A DNA stretch of 64,000 nt, from NCBI RefSeq assembly GCF_004022215.1, contig NZ_SAUZ01000022.1, positions 1 through 64,000 of the forward strand, read 5' to 3'. The position numbers were made by a program, and so were the translations under genes. This DNA comes from Paenirhodobacter populi. GTDB taxonomy: Bacteria > Pseudomonadota > Alphaproteobacteria > Rhodobacterales > Rhodobacteraceae. This document shows, piece after piece, positions 1 through 8,735 of the stretch (position 1 is the first letter of the stretch; each line of letters begins with the position of its first letter). Below the pieces are notes generated by a model that saw only the letters and a program-made list of their open reading frames with translations, had not been told where the DNA came from and made no database searches.

Positions 1-433
1 TGTCATGGGCCGGGTCCTGCCCCAGCACCTTGGCCAGCGCCGGACGCCGCAGGTCGAAGTCGAAGACCATCGTGCGATAGGCCGGCATCCGGCTGAAGGC
101 GAGCGACAGGTTCGCAAGCGTCGTCGTCTTGCCCGCCTGCGGCCGGGTCGAGGTGATGGCGATGCGCCGGATGCTGCGCCGCTTTGCCTCGTCGCGCAGG
201 CGGGTGCGCAGGATGTCGTAATAGGTCGAACTCGGCCCGGTGTTGTAGGCCACCACGCGGTTGCGCCCGAGCACCGCGGGATCGAGCGTCATCTCGGGGA
301 TCGCCGACCAGCTGCTGGCATGTTCGGCATGGATGACGGCCGGGGCCTGCGGGTCGGCACCGGCGGTGGCCGGAACGCGGTGCGCAAGCCGACTGGCGCG
401 GGCCTTTTCGATGGCGATCTGCAGCTTTTCCAT
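1..433 (-). CDS. EPS tyrosine autokinase (CpsD/Wzc-C-like), 3' end cut by window edge
   Basis: Cytoplasmic ATPase/kinase partner of the chain-length protein encoded just upstream; such kinases autophosphorylate on C-terminal tyrosines to control polymer length and export. The first 144 residues are visible, starting MEKLQIAIEKARASR. The region TSTRPQAGKTTT is a Walker A-type loop of the BY-kinase family, and MVFDFDLRRP about 20 residues later is the Walker A' motif (hydrophobic run then D-x-D-L-R-x-P). The Walker B motif and tyrosine cluster would lie beyond base 1. The ATG at 433 is preceded by a GGAG ribosome site and lies 12 bp after the stop of the chain-length gene, so the two are co-transcribed. 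In exosortase-containing EPS loci this protein is the XrtA-type tyrosine autokinase. Confidence 0.82.
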   Translation of the reverse strand, partial: MEKLQIAIEKARASRLAHRVPATAGADPQAPAVIHAEHASSWSAIPEMTLDPAVLGRNRVVAYNTGPSSTYYDILRTRLRDEAKRRSIRRIAITSTRPQAGKTTTLANLSLAFSRMPAYRTMVFDFDLRRPALAKVLGQDPAHD

Positions 434-445
434 GGCAGGCTCCGC

Positions 446-1987
446 TTAGAGATTGAGACCGATCCGACCCGCAACCTTGCGGGCAAGTTCGTCGAAAGGC
501 ATGTAATAGGTGTGGATGCCCCACAAAAGCAGCGGCACCACCACCCCGATCAGCAGCGACAGCAGCACCCGGCGCTGCCATACGGCGCGGATCTCGGCCT
601 CGCTGCGCATCAGCGGGATGGTCACCATCGGCGTGATTCCAAGACCGCTGATCAGATCCTTGGACCGCTGGATCTTGCCCGACAGCAGATCGAGCACCAG
701 AAGAACCCCCATCGCGACGGCAAGTCCCGCGAGGATGCCGAGCGCCACCAGTTGCTTGCGGTTCGGCTTGATCGGGGCCGAAGGCTCCGAGGCGCGCTCG
801 ACCACGCTGACCCGCTGGCCGCGCGACAGCGTTTCGATCCGTTCCCCGGTCGAGGCCCGCGACAGGCTGTCCGCCGCCCGGTTGTACTGGTTCTGGATGT
901 TTTCGTAGTCGCGTTGCAGGGACTCGAGCGCCACCGCATTGCCCGGCGTGCGGTCGACCCGGGCCTGCACCTCGGTGATCTGGTCCTGCAGCCGGGTGCG
1001 GTCCTCGGCCAGCTGCGCGAGCTTTGCATCGATGTCGGCGGTCTGGACATCCAGAAGCGCCTTGCCCGGGTCCTGTGCCTCGGTCGGGTTCTGCTGACCG
1101 CTCGAGGCCGCGAAGGAGGCTTCGAGCTGCTCGATGCGGCGCTTGAGCGTGGTGACGCGCGGGCTGTCCGGGGAATAGATGCTTTCGACCTCGGCAAGCT
1201 GGTTGCGCAATTGCTGGATGCGCTGTTCCTGCGGGCTGAGCTGGGCCCCCGTGCCCGTCACCCGGCCCGTCAGTTCATAGGCCTGCTGAAGGCGCTGCTT
1301 CTGTTCCTCAAGGCTGGCCCGGTCGCGGTCGTTCTGCGTCACCCGGTCCTGCATGCTGATCAGCAGGTCGCGGTGATACTGCAGGCTGTCGGGCAGGGAA
1401 TCGGCGTTCTGGTTCTTGAAGGCGATGATCTTGGCGCCCTGCTCGCTGAGCGCGGTGCTGAGGCGGTCGACCTCCTGCTGGAAGAATTCCTGGGTCTGGC
1501 CGGCGCGCTGGCTGCGATACTGGGCATCCTCGTTCAGGATGAAGGTCAGATAGGCGTCGAGCACCCGCACCGTCATCGCCGGATACTGGGAATCGAAGCC
1601 GACGGTCATCAGCGTCGCCTGCCCCCGCCCGGAGGTGGACCGGATCGTCGTCGCCGCCCGCATCGCCTGCACGATCTGGTCGCCCGACATGCTGGACTGG
1701 TCGCGGAACGGCCGCAGCCGGGTGGCGATGTCGAGCAGGTTGTCGCGCGTCATCAGCCGGGTCTGGAACATCTGGAGCTGTTCCTCGGCCGGGGTGTCGA
1801 CGGTGGACTGCGCCAGATTGCCCGGGATCTGCGAGCTTTCGACCACGAGCCGCATCTGCGCGCGATAGACCGGAGGCAGGCTGATCGCCAGCAGGACCGA
1901 CACCGCCACGATGGGCACGAAGATCAGCAGGAACAACGGCAACCGCCGCCAGAACAGGGTCAGGTAAAAGCGGATTTCCGAGATCAT
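446..1987 (-). CDS. Wzz/GumC-type polysaccharide chain-length determinant
   Basis: Inner-membrane polysaccharide co-polymerase that sets EPS chain length and couples polymerisation to export. It has 513 residues. A transmembrane helix at about 15-36 (LPLFLLIFVPIVAVSVLLAI) is followed by a large periplasmic domain with long glutamine/arginine-rich coiled coil (about 160-380). A second helix lies at about 417-437, after the proline-rich SAPIKPNRKQ stretch typical of Wzz proteins, and a third at about 471-492. The extra C-terminal membrane segment resembles the exosortase-associated chain-length family. Its start overlaps the stop of the upstream ATPase gene by ATGA, and the tyrosine kinase follows 12 bp downstream, giving an ATPase-Wzz-kinase operon. 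Confidence 0.88.
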   Translation of the reverse strand: MISEIRFYLTLFWRRLPLFLLIFVPIVAVSVLLAISLPPVYRAQMRLVVESSQIPGNLAQSTVDTPAEEQLQMFQTRLMTRDNLLDIATRLRPFRDQSSMSGDQIVQAMRAATTIRSTSGRGQATLMTVGFDSQYPAMTVRVLDAYLTFILNEDAQYRSQRAGQTQEFFQQEVDRLSTALSEQGAKIIAFKNQNADSLPDSLQYHRDLLISMQDRVTQNDRDRASLEEQKQRLQQAYELTGRVTGTGAQLSPQEQRIQQLRNQLAEVESIYSPDSPRVTTLKRRIEQLEASFAASSGQQNPTEAQDPGKALLDVQTADIDAKLAQLAEDRTRLQDQITEVQARVDRTPGNAVALESLQRDYENIQNQYNRAADSLSRASTGERIETLSRGQRVSVVERASEPSAPIKPNRKQLVALGILAGLAVAMGVLLVLDLLSGKIQRSKDLISGLGITPMVTIPLMRSEAEIRAVWQRRVLLSLLIGVVVPLLLWGIHTYYMPFDELARKVAGRIGLNL

Positions 1988-2832
1988 GCGCTGGCTCCGG
2001 TGGTAATGTCGCCAAAGAAGACGCCGTCATCCAGCACGGATTGCACCTCTTTGGGTGTCACCACGCGCTGTTCGCCGCTCCAGGCATAGATCATGGCGAA
2101 ATCGGCAAGCTGGTTGACCAGCCGCGGGACCCCGCCGGTATGTTCGAAGATCAGATCCACCGCTTCGGGTTGGATCTCGTCCCCGGTGCCGCCCACCGCC
2201 TGCAGGCGGTGGCGGATGTAGTTGCGCACCCGTTCGAGGTCGAGCCGTTCCAGATGGAAGCTCGCCGCCACGCGCTGCGCGAGCTGACGCATGTTTGGCG
2301 CGCGCACGATGTCGCGCAATTCGGGCTGGCCTACGAGGATCAACTGGATCAGTTCGTCCTTGTTCGAGTTGATGTTGGTCAGCATGCGCACCTCTTCGAG
2401 CCCTTCCGAGGAGAGGTTCTGCGCCTCGTCGATCACAAGAACGACACGTCGTCCTTCTGCATATTCCTTGAGCAGAAAATCCTGGAAACGCTGAAAAAGC
2501 CGGACGTAATCCTCATCCTTGCCGGCCTCGATGCCGAAGGCGTTGAGGATCCAGCGCAGCAGTTCGCCCCGCCCGCCCTGGGCGTTCGAGATCAGTCCGA
2601 CGGTCAGGTCTTCGTCGATATCCTTCAGCAGAGCTTGCACAAGGGTGGTCTTGCCCGCGCCGATCTCGCCCGAGATCAGGGTCACGGGGGCGCGGGACAT
2701 CAGCCCGAAGCGCAGCACCGTGATCGCCCGGCTGTGCTGCGGCGACCAGTAGATCATCGACGGATCGGGCAGCAGGTTGAAGGGGCGCTCCTGCAATCCG
2801 AAGAATTCCGCATAGAGCCCCTCAGTCGTCAT
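1984..2832 (-). CDS. ExeA/GspA-like AAA ATPase of exosortase-type EPS loci
   Basis: An AAA+ ATPase of 282 residues, of the kind found beside chain-length and kinase genes in exosortase/EPS loci. The N-terminus FFGLQERPFNLLPDP is the conserved ExeA-family opening. Walker A is GEIGAGKTT (Lys61) and Walker B is VVLVIDEAQNL (Asp135/Glu136). A GGVPRLVNQLAD segment near residue 235 is the usual sensor-2 region. It has no membrane segment, so it is cytoplasmic. It heads a minus-strand operon (ATPase, Wzz, kinase) and is translationally coupled to the Wzz gene by an ATGA overlap. The family is recognised with confidence, but its biochemical role in EPS assembly is not established. Confidence 0.85.
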   Translation of the reverse strand: MTTEGLYAEFFGLQERPFNLLPDPSMIYWSPQHSRAITVLRFGLMSRAPVTLISGEIGAGKTTLVQALLKDIDEDLTVGLISNAQGGRGELLRWILNAFGIEAGKDEDYVRLFQRFQDFLLKEYAEGRRVVLVIDEAQNLSSEGLEEVRMLTNINSNKDELIQLILVGQPELRDIVRAPNMRQLAQRVAASFHLERLDLERVRNYIRHRLQAVGGTGDEIQPEAVDLIFEHTGGVPRLVNQLADFAMIYAWSGEQRVVTPKEVQSVLDDGVFFGDITTGASA

Positions 2833-2871
2833 GTTCCATCCAAAACCATTTCCGGACGGGTGGGGACCGTC

Positions 2872-2946
2872 CTGTCCGCGAGGCCATTGCCGGACAGCTC
2901 CTGTCGCGGGACAGAGTGTCGCGTGAGCGCAATTAACAATTTGCGC
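2872..2946. promoter_or_regulatory. Operator-like inverted repeats upstream of the ATPase-Wzz-kinase operon
   Basis: The 243-bp gap upstream of the operon holds three inverted repeats in 75 bp. CTGTCCG (2872-2878) faces CGGACAG (2891-2897), CTGTC (2901-2905) faces GACAG (2910-2914), and GCGCAA (2927-2932) faces TTGCGC (2941-2946). The first two share the same half-site, giving four copies of CTGTC/GACAG in 43 bp. That is what a clustered regulator operator would look like. The position in front of the minus-strand operon supports a regulatory role; the binding protein is unknown. Confidence 0.4.
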
Positions 2947-3075
2947 CCCTGCAATTCAATGTCTTTTCCGGGTTAACTGTCGAGGTTGTGAGAACCGTCG
3001 CGCGATGGGGGGATTTCCGCCCACCGCGGGACATGGTGCAAGAGGCCCCCGGTTCGGGACATTTTCCCGGACCCG

Positions 3076-4932
3076 TCACGGGGTGTCCTCGATAAGTTGC
3101 CGCAACGTCGGGGCCAGGAACTTCGCGCCCGCCTCGGTCAGGTGGCCGCCATCGATCGTGACGATCGACCCGTCGTCGGTGAAAAGCCGGCAGGCGGTGT
3201 GATCGCCCTGGCAGAAGGGGTCGAGCAGCTCCGTCAGATAGGGGGCGGGCACCACGCGGCGCATATGTTCGTTGATATCGACGAAATAGGGATCGGCCGG
3301 CTGCCGGTAGCCGGGACGTTCGTCGATCGGGATATCCAGCGCATCGCTGAGACTGGTGTTGCCGAAATGCTTGGGCCCGAAAACCCGCACCTTCACGCCA
3401 TAGGTCTTTTCCAGGTTCACGATGGTTTCGGGCAGCAGATCCACCACCCAGTCGAACCAGCGCGCGTCGAGCCAGACCTCGTCCGCCTGTTCGAGGATGG
3501 CCTGCATCTGCGGATTGTCGAGCCGGCCCATCACCCGGCAGCGTTCCTCCCTGAGGGCGGAGATATACTGGCTCAGGTCACGATTCACGAAGAGGTTGCC
3601 GCATTCGGCATTGATGCGCTTGGTCGAGAACTGGTAGCGGTCGTCGAGCCCGGCCTCGAGCAGCATGTTGTAGAAGTCGCGGGCATGGCTGTCGCCCGCG
3701 ATCACCACCTTGCGCCGGCCGGATGCGTCGAAGGGGCGGAACTGCGCGGCGTTGTAGCGGGTCTCGCTGTAGGCGGAGATCGTGCTGAACTGGCGCATGA
3801 TCGCGATGTCGCGCGGATCGTAGCGGTTCTCGAAGCCGCGGTTCAGCACGATCACCGCGCCGATCGCCATGAAGGCCGCGCTGCCGAGCGCCGCGGCGGT
3901 GAAGATGCGCTTGCGGCTGATCGCGCGGTTGCGCCGGATCGGGGTTTCGACGAAACGGTAGCTGAGCCAGCTCATCAGGAAGACGAGCGGCAGGCTGGCG
4001 AGGGGTGCCGCATATCCCTCGTAGCCCATGTGGCGCAGCCAGGCGAAGATCGGCTGGTGCCACAGATAGAGCGAATAGCTGATCAGGCCGATGGCGACGA
4101 AGGCTTTCGTCGACAGCAGCCGGTGCACCAGATTGCCCTCGGCCCGCGACAGGATGATCATCGCGGTGCCCATCACCGGCACCAGCGCGGCGACGCCGGG
4201 GAAAACGGTGGAATTGCTGAAGGCGAGGATCGCATAGACGATCAGCGCCAGACCCAGCCCCGAAAGCGCCGTCCCCGCCGTTCCGGCAAAGCCCGGATTG
4301 CGCGCGAGGAACAGCGCGCAGAACGCTCCGGTCAGCAGTTCCCAGATCCGCGAGAAGGGCAGATAGAAGCCGGTCTCGAAATGCAGCCGCGTCAGATACC
4401 AGCTCGCCGCCAGCGAGATGAGGAAAAGCACCACCAGAACGGCGCGCAAAAGCCCCCTGCCCCGCGCCGCCAGAAAGGCGAGGAGCGGCGGGAAGAAGAT
4501 GTAGAACTGTTCCTCGACCGCGAGGCTCCAGGTATGCACGAGCGGTTTCAGCTCGGCCGCCGCGCCGAAATAGCCCCGCTCGCTCCAGAACAGGAAGTTC
4601 GAGACGAAGGCCGGAACCGCGATCAGGCTCTTGCCATAGGCGGTAAGTTCGTTGGGCAGCAGCAGCAGGAAGGCCGGGGGAACGGTTGCCGCCATCATCA
4701 CGAAAAGCGCGGGCAGCACGCGCCGGATCCGCCGTTCGTAGAAGCGCAGGATGGAGAAATCGTTCTTGCCGATTTCCCGCAGCAGGATCGAGGTGATCAG
4801 GTAACCCGAGATCACGAAGAAGATGTCGACGCCCACATAGCCGCCCTGAAAGACCGACAGGCCGGCGTGGAAGAGGATGACGGGAAGAATGGCGATGGTG
4901 CGCAGACCGTCGATCTCGGCACGGTATTTCAA
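3076..4932 (-). CDS. OafA/YrhL-like acyltransferase-3 with C-terminal SGNH domain
   Basis: Predicted membrane O-acyltransferase that adds an acyl (often acetyl) group to cell-surface glycan. About 350 residues of multi-helix acyltransferase-3 domain open with YRAEIDGLRTIAILPVILFH and carry the VGVDIFFVISGYLI motif. They are followed by a periplasmic SGNH-hydrolase-like domain with GDSHA (Ser415) and DGGH near the C-terminus (Asp594, His597), the expected catalytic triad positions. I chose the TTG at 4932 because family members usually start MKYRAEIDGLR and an AAGAGA sits 8 nt upstream. A GTG at 4986 in the same frame would add 18 residues that do not look conserved. It lies upstream of and parallel to the Wzz operon but has a 243-bp gap before it. 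Confidence 0.85.
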   Translation of the reverse strand: MKYRAEIDGLRTIAILPVILFHAGLSVFQGGYVGVDIFFVISGYLITSILLREIGKNDFSILRFYERRIRRVLPALFVMMAATVPPAFLLLLPNELTAYGKSLIAVPAFVSNFLFWSERGYFGAAAELKPLVHTWSLAVEEQFYIFFPPLLAFLAARGRGLLRAVLVVLFLISLAASWYLTRLHFETGFYLPFSRIWELLTGAFCALFLARNPGFAGTAGTALSGLGLALIVYAILAFSNSTVFPGVAALVPVMGTAMIILSRAEGNLVHRLLSTKAFVAIGLISYSLYLWHQPIFAWLRHMGYEGYAAPLASLPLVFLMSWLSYRFVETPIRRNRAISRKRIFTAAALGSAAFMAIGAVIVLNRGFENRYDPRDIAIMRQFSTISAYSETRYNAAQFRPFDASGRRKVVIAGDSHARDFYNMLLEAGLDDRYQFSTKRINAECGNLFVNRDLSQYISALREERCRVMGRLDNPQMQAILEQADEVWLDARWFDWVVDLLPETIVNLEKTYGVKVRVFGPKHFGNTSLSDALDIPIDERPGYRQPADPYFVDINEHMRRVVPAPYLTELLDPFCQGDHTACRLFTDDGSIVTIDGGHLTEAGAKFLAPTLRQLIEDTP

Positions 4933-5364
4933 GGTCGGTTCTCTTTTGCGGGCAGGACGGCGGGGAGGAATCGGAACGGCAGGCACCGGCCGGCCGTCAG
5001 GGGCCAGGGTGTCCGGTCCGCGAGGCGCGGTCTTGCGGCAATGCTCTCGCTCGGCACGGACGGGTCTCTACGATGCGGGTTGTTCCGGGATTGCGGAAGG
5101 CGACGAGGGGGAGGCGCCGCCTCGCGCCAGACTGCCCCAAGCCCGGGCGAACCGCAATGCCCGCCGTGCCGCATCCGGCCGGAATGCCGGTCGGCGTTGC
5201 GGATGGTACCAGCGCGCGCTGCCCCAGCGGGCTGGAAAGGATCTTGCGGCAAAGTCCCCGCCATTCCCTCCGGACGGGCGTTCGACACGGGTCCTGCGGC
5301 CGGTTTCCCGCCCGTCCGGCCCCGTTCGCTTCCCCCGGCCGATTTCACAGTGCAGGAGCCCCCC
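4933..5364. other. Divergent intergenic region, no gene seen
   Basis: This 432-bp region separates the minus-strand acyltransferase from the plus-strand 5365-8361 operon. It must hold promoters for both, but I see no clear operator or RNA gene. The only firm signal is the CAGGAG ribosome site just before the ATG at 5365. Confidence 0.4.
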
Positions 5365-5778
5365 ATGTCCGGACCGACGCAGATCACCTTCACCCTCAGG
5401 ACGCCCAATGGGGATCCCCTTATGGGCGGAAAGATCGCCTTCGCCCTGTCCGGCTTCGACCTCGACGAAGCCGTGGTGATCCCCGAAACCATCGAGGCGC
5501 AGATCGCCGCGGACGGGACCGGCACGGTCGTCCTGTGGCCGAATGTCGCGGGGCTGCGCGATACGTCCTACAGGATCACCATCACCACCGCGGGCGGATC
5601 GCGCATCGAACTGGGCGCGATCAGCGTGCCCGAAAGCGATGCGGCGGTGGCGATGCATACGCTGGTGCCGGTCGGAACCCTGGGCGGGCTGAAGACCATC
5701 GTGCTGACCCAGGCGGAATATGACGGGCTCGACGTCCGGGATGGCCAGACGCTCTACCTGATCCGGGCGGAGGTCTGA
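5365..5778 (+). CDS. Small uncharacterised protein, first gene of esterase operon
   Basis: A 137-residue protein with no signal peptide or membrane segment. It begins MSGPTQITFTLRTPNGDPL and looks like one beta-sandwich domain: alternating hydrophobic strands, a GTGTVVLWPN stretch near residue 55 and TSYRITITTAGG near residue 70. It ends in QTLYLIRAEV. I recall similar openings in phage tail/receptor-binding accessory proteins and in Rhodobacteraceae hypotheticals, but I cannot name the family. The ATG at 5365 has a good CAGGAG ribosome site. The next gene starts 3 nt after its stop, so the two are co-translated. It probably forms a structural or chaperone partner of the following SASA-domain protein. 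Confidence 0.6.
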   Translation: MSGPTQITFTLRTPNGDPLMGGKIAFALSGFDLDEAVVIPETIEAQIAADGTGTVVLWPNVAGLRDTSYRITITTAGGSRIELGAISVPESDAAVAMHTLVPVGTLGGLKTIVLTQAEYDGLDVRDGQTLYLIRAEV

Positions 5779-5781
5779 ACC

Positions 5782-7605
5782 ATGGGTCTGAGGGACTACA
5801 CGCGCATCTATCTGGGCGGGCAGGAGATCGGCACGGCCTATCGCGGGGCGGTGCAGATCCTGGGCGGTGCGCCCACCGTGCCGGGGCAGATCCCCGACGC
5901 GGCCTGGGCGGCGCTGACCGGGACCGCGCCGGGCGAGGTGATCGTCACCCTGTCGGCGCAGCCCGCGTCGGGCGGCACGCCGGTCACCGGTTTCGTGTAC
6001 CGTATCGACGACGGAGAGGTCCGGCCGCTGGGGCCGGGTCTGGGCCTGCATGGGCTGAGCGGGCTGGCGCCCGGGGCGGAGATCTCGATCCGGATCGCGG
6101 CGGTCAACGGCGTCGGTCAGGGACCGTGGAGCGCGGCGAAAACGGTAACGGTGAAGGCCGAGACCATCGCCCCGCCGGTCGCGCTCACCGATCCCGCCGT
6201 CACCGGCGCGCTGAGCCAGGGCGCGACGCTCACCGCCTCGGAAGGGGTGTGGAGCGGGTCGCCCGCGCTGACGGTGCAATGGCTGCGGAACGGCGTGGCG
6301 ATCGCCGGAGCGACCGGGGCGAGCCATGTCCTGACGGCGGCCGACAGCGGCGCGATGCTGTCGGTGATGGTGACCGCGACCAATGCGGGCGGCACGGTGG
6401 CCGCGCTGTCGCCCGCCGTGGGGCCGGTCGAGGCTGCGGTGACCTACGAATTCGAGACCGACATCGTCATTCTGGCCTATGGCCAGTCGAACGAGCAGGC
6501 GCAGAACAATTCGGGCGGCCAGCCCTATCTGTCCGGCGATCAGGACAGCACCGGGCGCATCTGCCGGTGGGATGCCACGAGCGGCGCCGCCGTCGCGACC
6601 GGACAGCCGATGACGGGATGGCCGCAGTTCACCCAGATGGGGCCCGCGCGGTCCTACAGGCTGGCGCAGGAACTGCTCGCGCGGCAAAACCCCGAGAAGA
6701 AGATCATCATCGTCAACTGCGCGGTCGCGGGGGCGCGGCTCTCTGGTGCGACGCTCGGGGTTGGCGGGACGCATTACAACACCATGATTTCGCGGATGAC
6801 GGCCTGTCTTGCGGCATATCCCGAAGCGCAGGTGTTCATGTCCTTCACGCAGGGCGAGGCCGATGGCGTTGCCGGAGTGTCCGAGGCCACCTACACGACC
6901 GCTGTCACGAATGTCGTCAACAACATCAAGGCACTGTCGCCCAATGCCGCGCAGATGCGGTCCTTCATTCACCAGATGGTGCCCGAACGCCTGTTCGGCC
7001 CCACTGCCGACCAGCCGACCTGGCTGGCCCAAGACCTGTCGCACAAGAAATTCGCGCTCTCGATCCCGGACACGATCTTTGTGGGCGCGAGCTTCGGCAC
7101 CCAGATCGCGGGGGACCTTTCGCATTTCACCGCCGCGGGGCATCGCAATGCGGGCAACCGCGCGGCCGCGTGGCTGACCCGCATCGCGATGTGGCAGACC
7201 AGCGTTCCGGCCGTGCCCGCCGCACCCGTGGTGGTGTCGGACGACACGATCCGCATCACGGTCAGCGATCCGCAACCGCCGGCCTATGTGATCGAATATC
7301 GGGCGGCAGGTTCGAGCGCTGCCTGGACCGAACAGATCGCGTTCCCCGAGATCTGGATCGACGCGCCCGGAACCTTCGACGTGACGGTTGCGGGCAGCGG
7401 CAACCGCGAGGTGCGGCTGAAGGCGCGGTCCCGCGCCGGCACCAGCGCGGCGGGCGCCAGTGTCACCGTGGCCGAAGTGCCCGCGGACGGGGGCTGGTCG
7501 ATCACCGCAGGCGATGCCTCGGCGGTGATCACGTCCGCGCCCGCGTCCCCCACCACCCCGGTCATCGCCTCGGTGGGCGACACGACCGCAACCATTGCAG
7601 CCTGA
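5782..7605 (+). CDS. Multi-domain protein with SASA-type carbohydrate esterase domain
   Basis: A 607-residue modular protein. Residues 1-30 (GLRDYTRIYLGGQEIGTAY) resemble a phage-tail-like docking segment. Two fibronectin/Ig-like repeats follow (about 40-115 and 125-215; WSGSPALTVQWLRNGVAIAGAT). The SASA (sialate/acetylxylan esterase, SGNH-fold) domain spans about 225-470, with the nucleophile motif YGQSNEQ (Ser236) and a DLSH motif (Asp445, His448) completing a plausible triad. Two further beta-rich segments end the protein. There is no signal peptide, so secretion would need a non-Sec route or a structure assembled elsewhere. Removal of acetyl groups from the EPS is the simplest role, given six acyl-transfer systems nearby. 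The domain is recognised; substrate and location are inferred. Confidence 0.68.
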   Translation: MGLRDYTRIYLGGQEIGTAYRGAVQILGGAPTVPGQIPDAAWAALTGTAPGEVIVTLSAQPASGGTPVTGFVYRIDDGEVRPLGPGLGLHGLSGLAPGAEISIRIAAVNGVGQGPWSAAKTVTVKAETIAPPVALTDPAVTGALSQGATLTASEGVWSGSPALTVQWLRNGVAIAGATGASHVLTAADSGAMLSVMVTATNAGGTVAALSPAVGPVEAAVTYEFETDIVILAYGQSNEQAQNNSGGQPYLSGDQDSTGRICRWDATSGAAVATGQPMTGWPQFTQMGPARSYRLAQELLARQNPEKKIIIVNCAVAGARLSGATLGVGGTHYNTMISRMTACLAAYPEAQVFMSFTQGEADGVAGVSEATYTTAVTNVVNNIKALSPNAAQMRSFIHQMVPERLFGPTADQPTWLAQDLSHKKFALSIPDTIFVGASFGTQIAGDLSHFTAAGHRNAGNRAAAWLTRIAMWQTSVPAVPAAPVVVSDDTIRITVSDPQPPAYVIEYRAAGSSAAWTEQIAFPEIWIDAPGTFDVTVAGSGNREVRLKARSRAGTSAAGASVTVAEVPADGGWSITAGDASAVITSAPASPTTPVIASVGDTTATIAA

Positions 7606-7617
7606 GGAACAGAACGA

Positions 7618-8361
7618 ATGGCAAAATATCTCACGATCCCGGTTGCGGATGGCGACAGTCTTGCGAACGCGAAAATCCACAACAGCGAGGCGCTGAGCGG
7701 GCTGACCAATGGCACCAGCTATCAGTGCTTCAGGCTGTCCGAGGCAAGCACCGCCTTTACTCCGGCGTCCGCGGGCACTGACTGGTGGACGACGGGCGCG
7801 CTGGTTGACATCGACTATGAGAACGACCGGGCCTATGTGAACGGCACGGCCTATGCCTCGGTCGCGGCGGCGCGCACGGCAGGGGCGATCGTCGTGAACG
7901 GCGCCGGTGTTGATACCGTGCCCATCACGCCCGGCGCGTCATATTCGATGGCGTTCACCGGCAACGTCATCAGCGCCTCTGCCACCCAATGCGCCGTGGG
8001 GGTCGATGATGGCACTGCCGCAAACTGGGCTTTCCTTGGTGCAACCAATTCGCGGGGTCCCTCGGCCGGCTCTTTCGTGGCTGGGTCCACCGTCATCAAC
8101 GCCTACTCGTCGTCGCTTGCTAACGGGACGGCAATCCGGTCTGTGATGCGCCTCAAGGCTTCCGGTTATTTCGGGCAGACCAACGGCGCGGCCTTCGGCA
8201 GCGGTGGTGCGATGTCCGGGGCCACGATTCCTGCCGTGACGGCCTTTGTCATCAAGAACCGGAGCGACGGTGCCCGCCCATGGGCCGGCACGCTGCGCCG
8301 CGTGTGCCTCGTGAACGCCGATCTTGATGATGCGGCGGTGGCCGCCCTGCTGGCGGGGTGA
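7618..8361 (+). CDS. Uncharacterised beta-rich protein, third gene of esterase operon
   Basis: A 247-residue protein starting MAKYLTIPVADGDSL, without signal peptide. The first 60 residues resemble small phage virion/tail decoration domains (GTDWWTTGALVDIDYEND). Residues 95-247 look like a LamG/concanavalin-A type jelly roll: SYSMAFTGNVISAS, RSVMRLKASGYFGQTNG and a closing GTLRRVCLVNADLDDAAVAALL typical of such domains. A binding role (EPS or surface) would fit beside a carbohydrate esterase. It starts 12 nt after the stop of the SASA gene. A terminator hairpin lies 160 bp downstream, so the operon appears to end here. Family not recognised with certainty. Confidence 0.55.
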   Translation: MAKYLTIPVADGDSLANAKIHNSEALSGLTNGTSYQCFRLSEASTAFTPASAGTDWWTTGALVDIDYENDRAYVNGTAYASVAAARTAGAIVVNGAGVDTVPITPGASYSMAFTGNVISASATQCAVGVDDGTAANWAFLGATNSRGPSAGSFVAGSTVINAYSSSLANGTAIRSVMRLKASGYFGQTNGAAFGSGGAMSGATIPAVTAFVIKNRSDGARPWAGTLRRVCLVNADLDDAAVAALLAG

Positions 8362-8524
8362 TTCAGAGGATCGTGCCGGCTCAGACGGTCATTGCGCGGT
8401 GCGAGAATGGCGCACGCCCCTTTGCCCGCACGACCCGGCGCATCATTCCCGTCCATGCCGGCACCGGCGGGGCCGGGCGGGCCGCCTTGTCGGCCTGAAT
8501 GGACTTCAGGCAGTTTCCCCTCCC

Positions 8525-8560
8525 CCCGCGATGCGGAATGCCTCGCGGGTGCTTTTCTTT
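8525..8560 (+). terminator. Rho-independent terminator after the 5365-8361 operon
   Basis: CCCGCGA (8525-8531) pairs with TCGCGGG (8543-8549) over an 11-nt loop and is followed by the T-rich run TGCTTTTCTTT. It lies in the 374-bp gap between the esterase operon and the flippase gene, in which I see no other gene. Confidence 0.7.
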
Positions 8561-8735
8561 GCCGATACCGGTTGATAGGTTGCGGCGACCAGCGGGCTCC
8601 CTCCCCCCGGATACCCATCAGGAATACGCATGTCTTCCCACCGACAGAACCGGCCCTCCATGACCGAGCATGAATATGCCATGGCCATGGCGGACAGCGG
8701 GATACCCACTTTCGATCCAGACTTCAGGGGCAGAG

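Noticed and set aside
3097-5364. Long plus-strand extension upstream of the small gene at 5365
   Set aside because: It is the antisense of the acyltransferase/SGNH gene; the true start has a ribosome site at 5353-5358 and a beta-domain beginning at ATG 5365.
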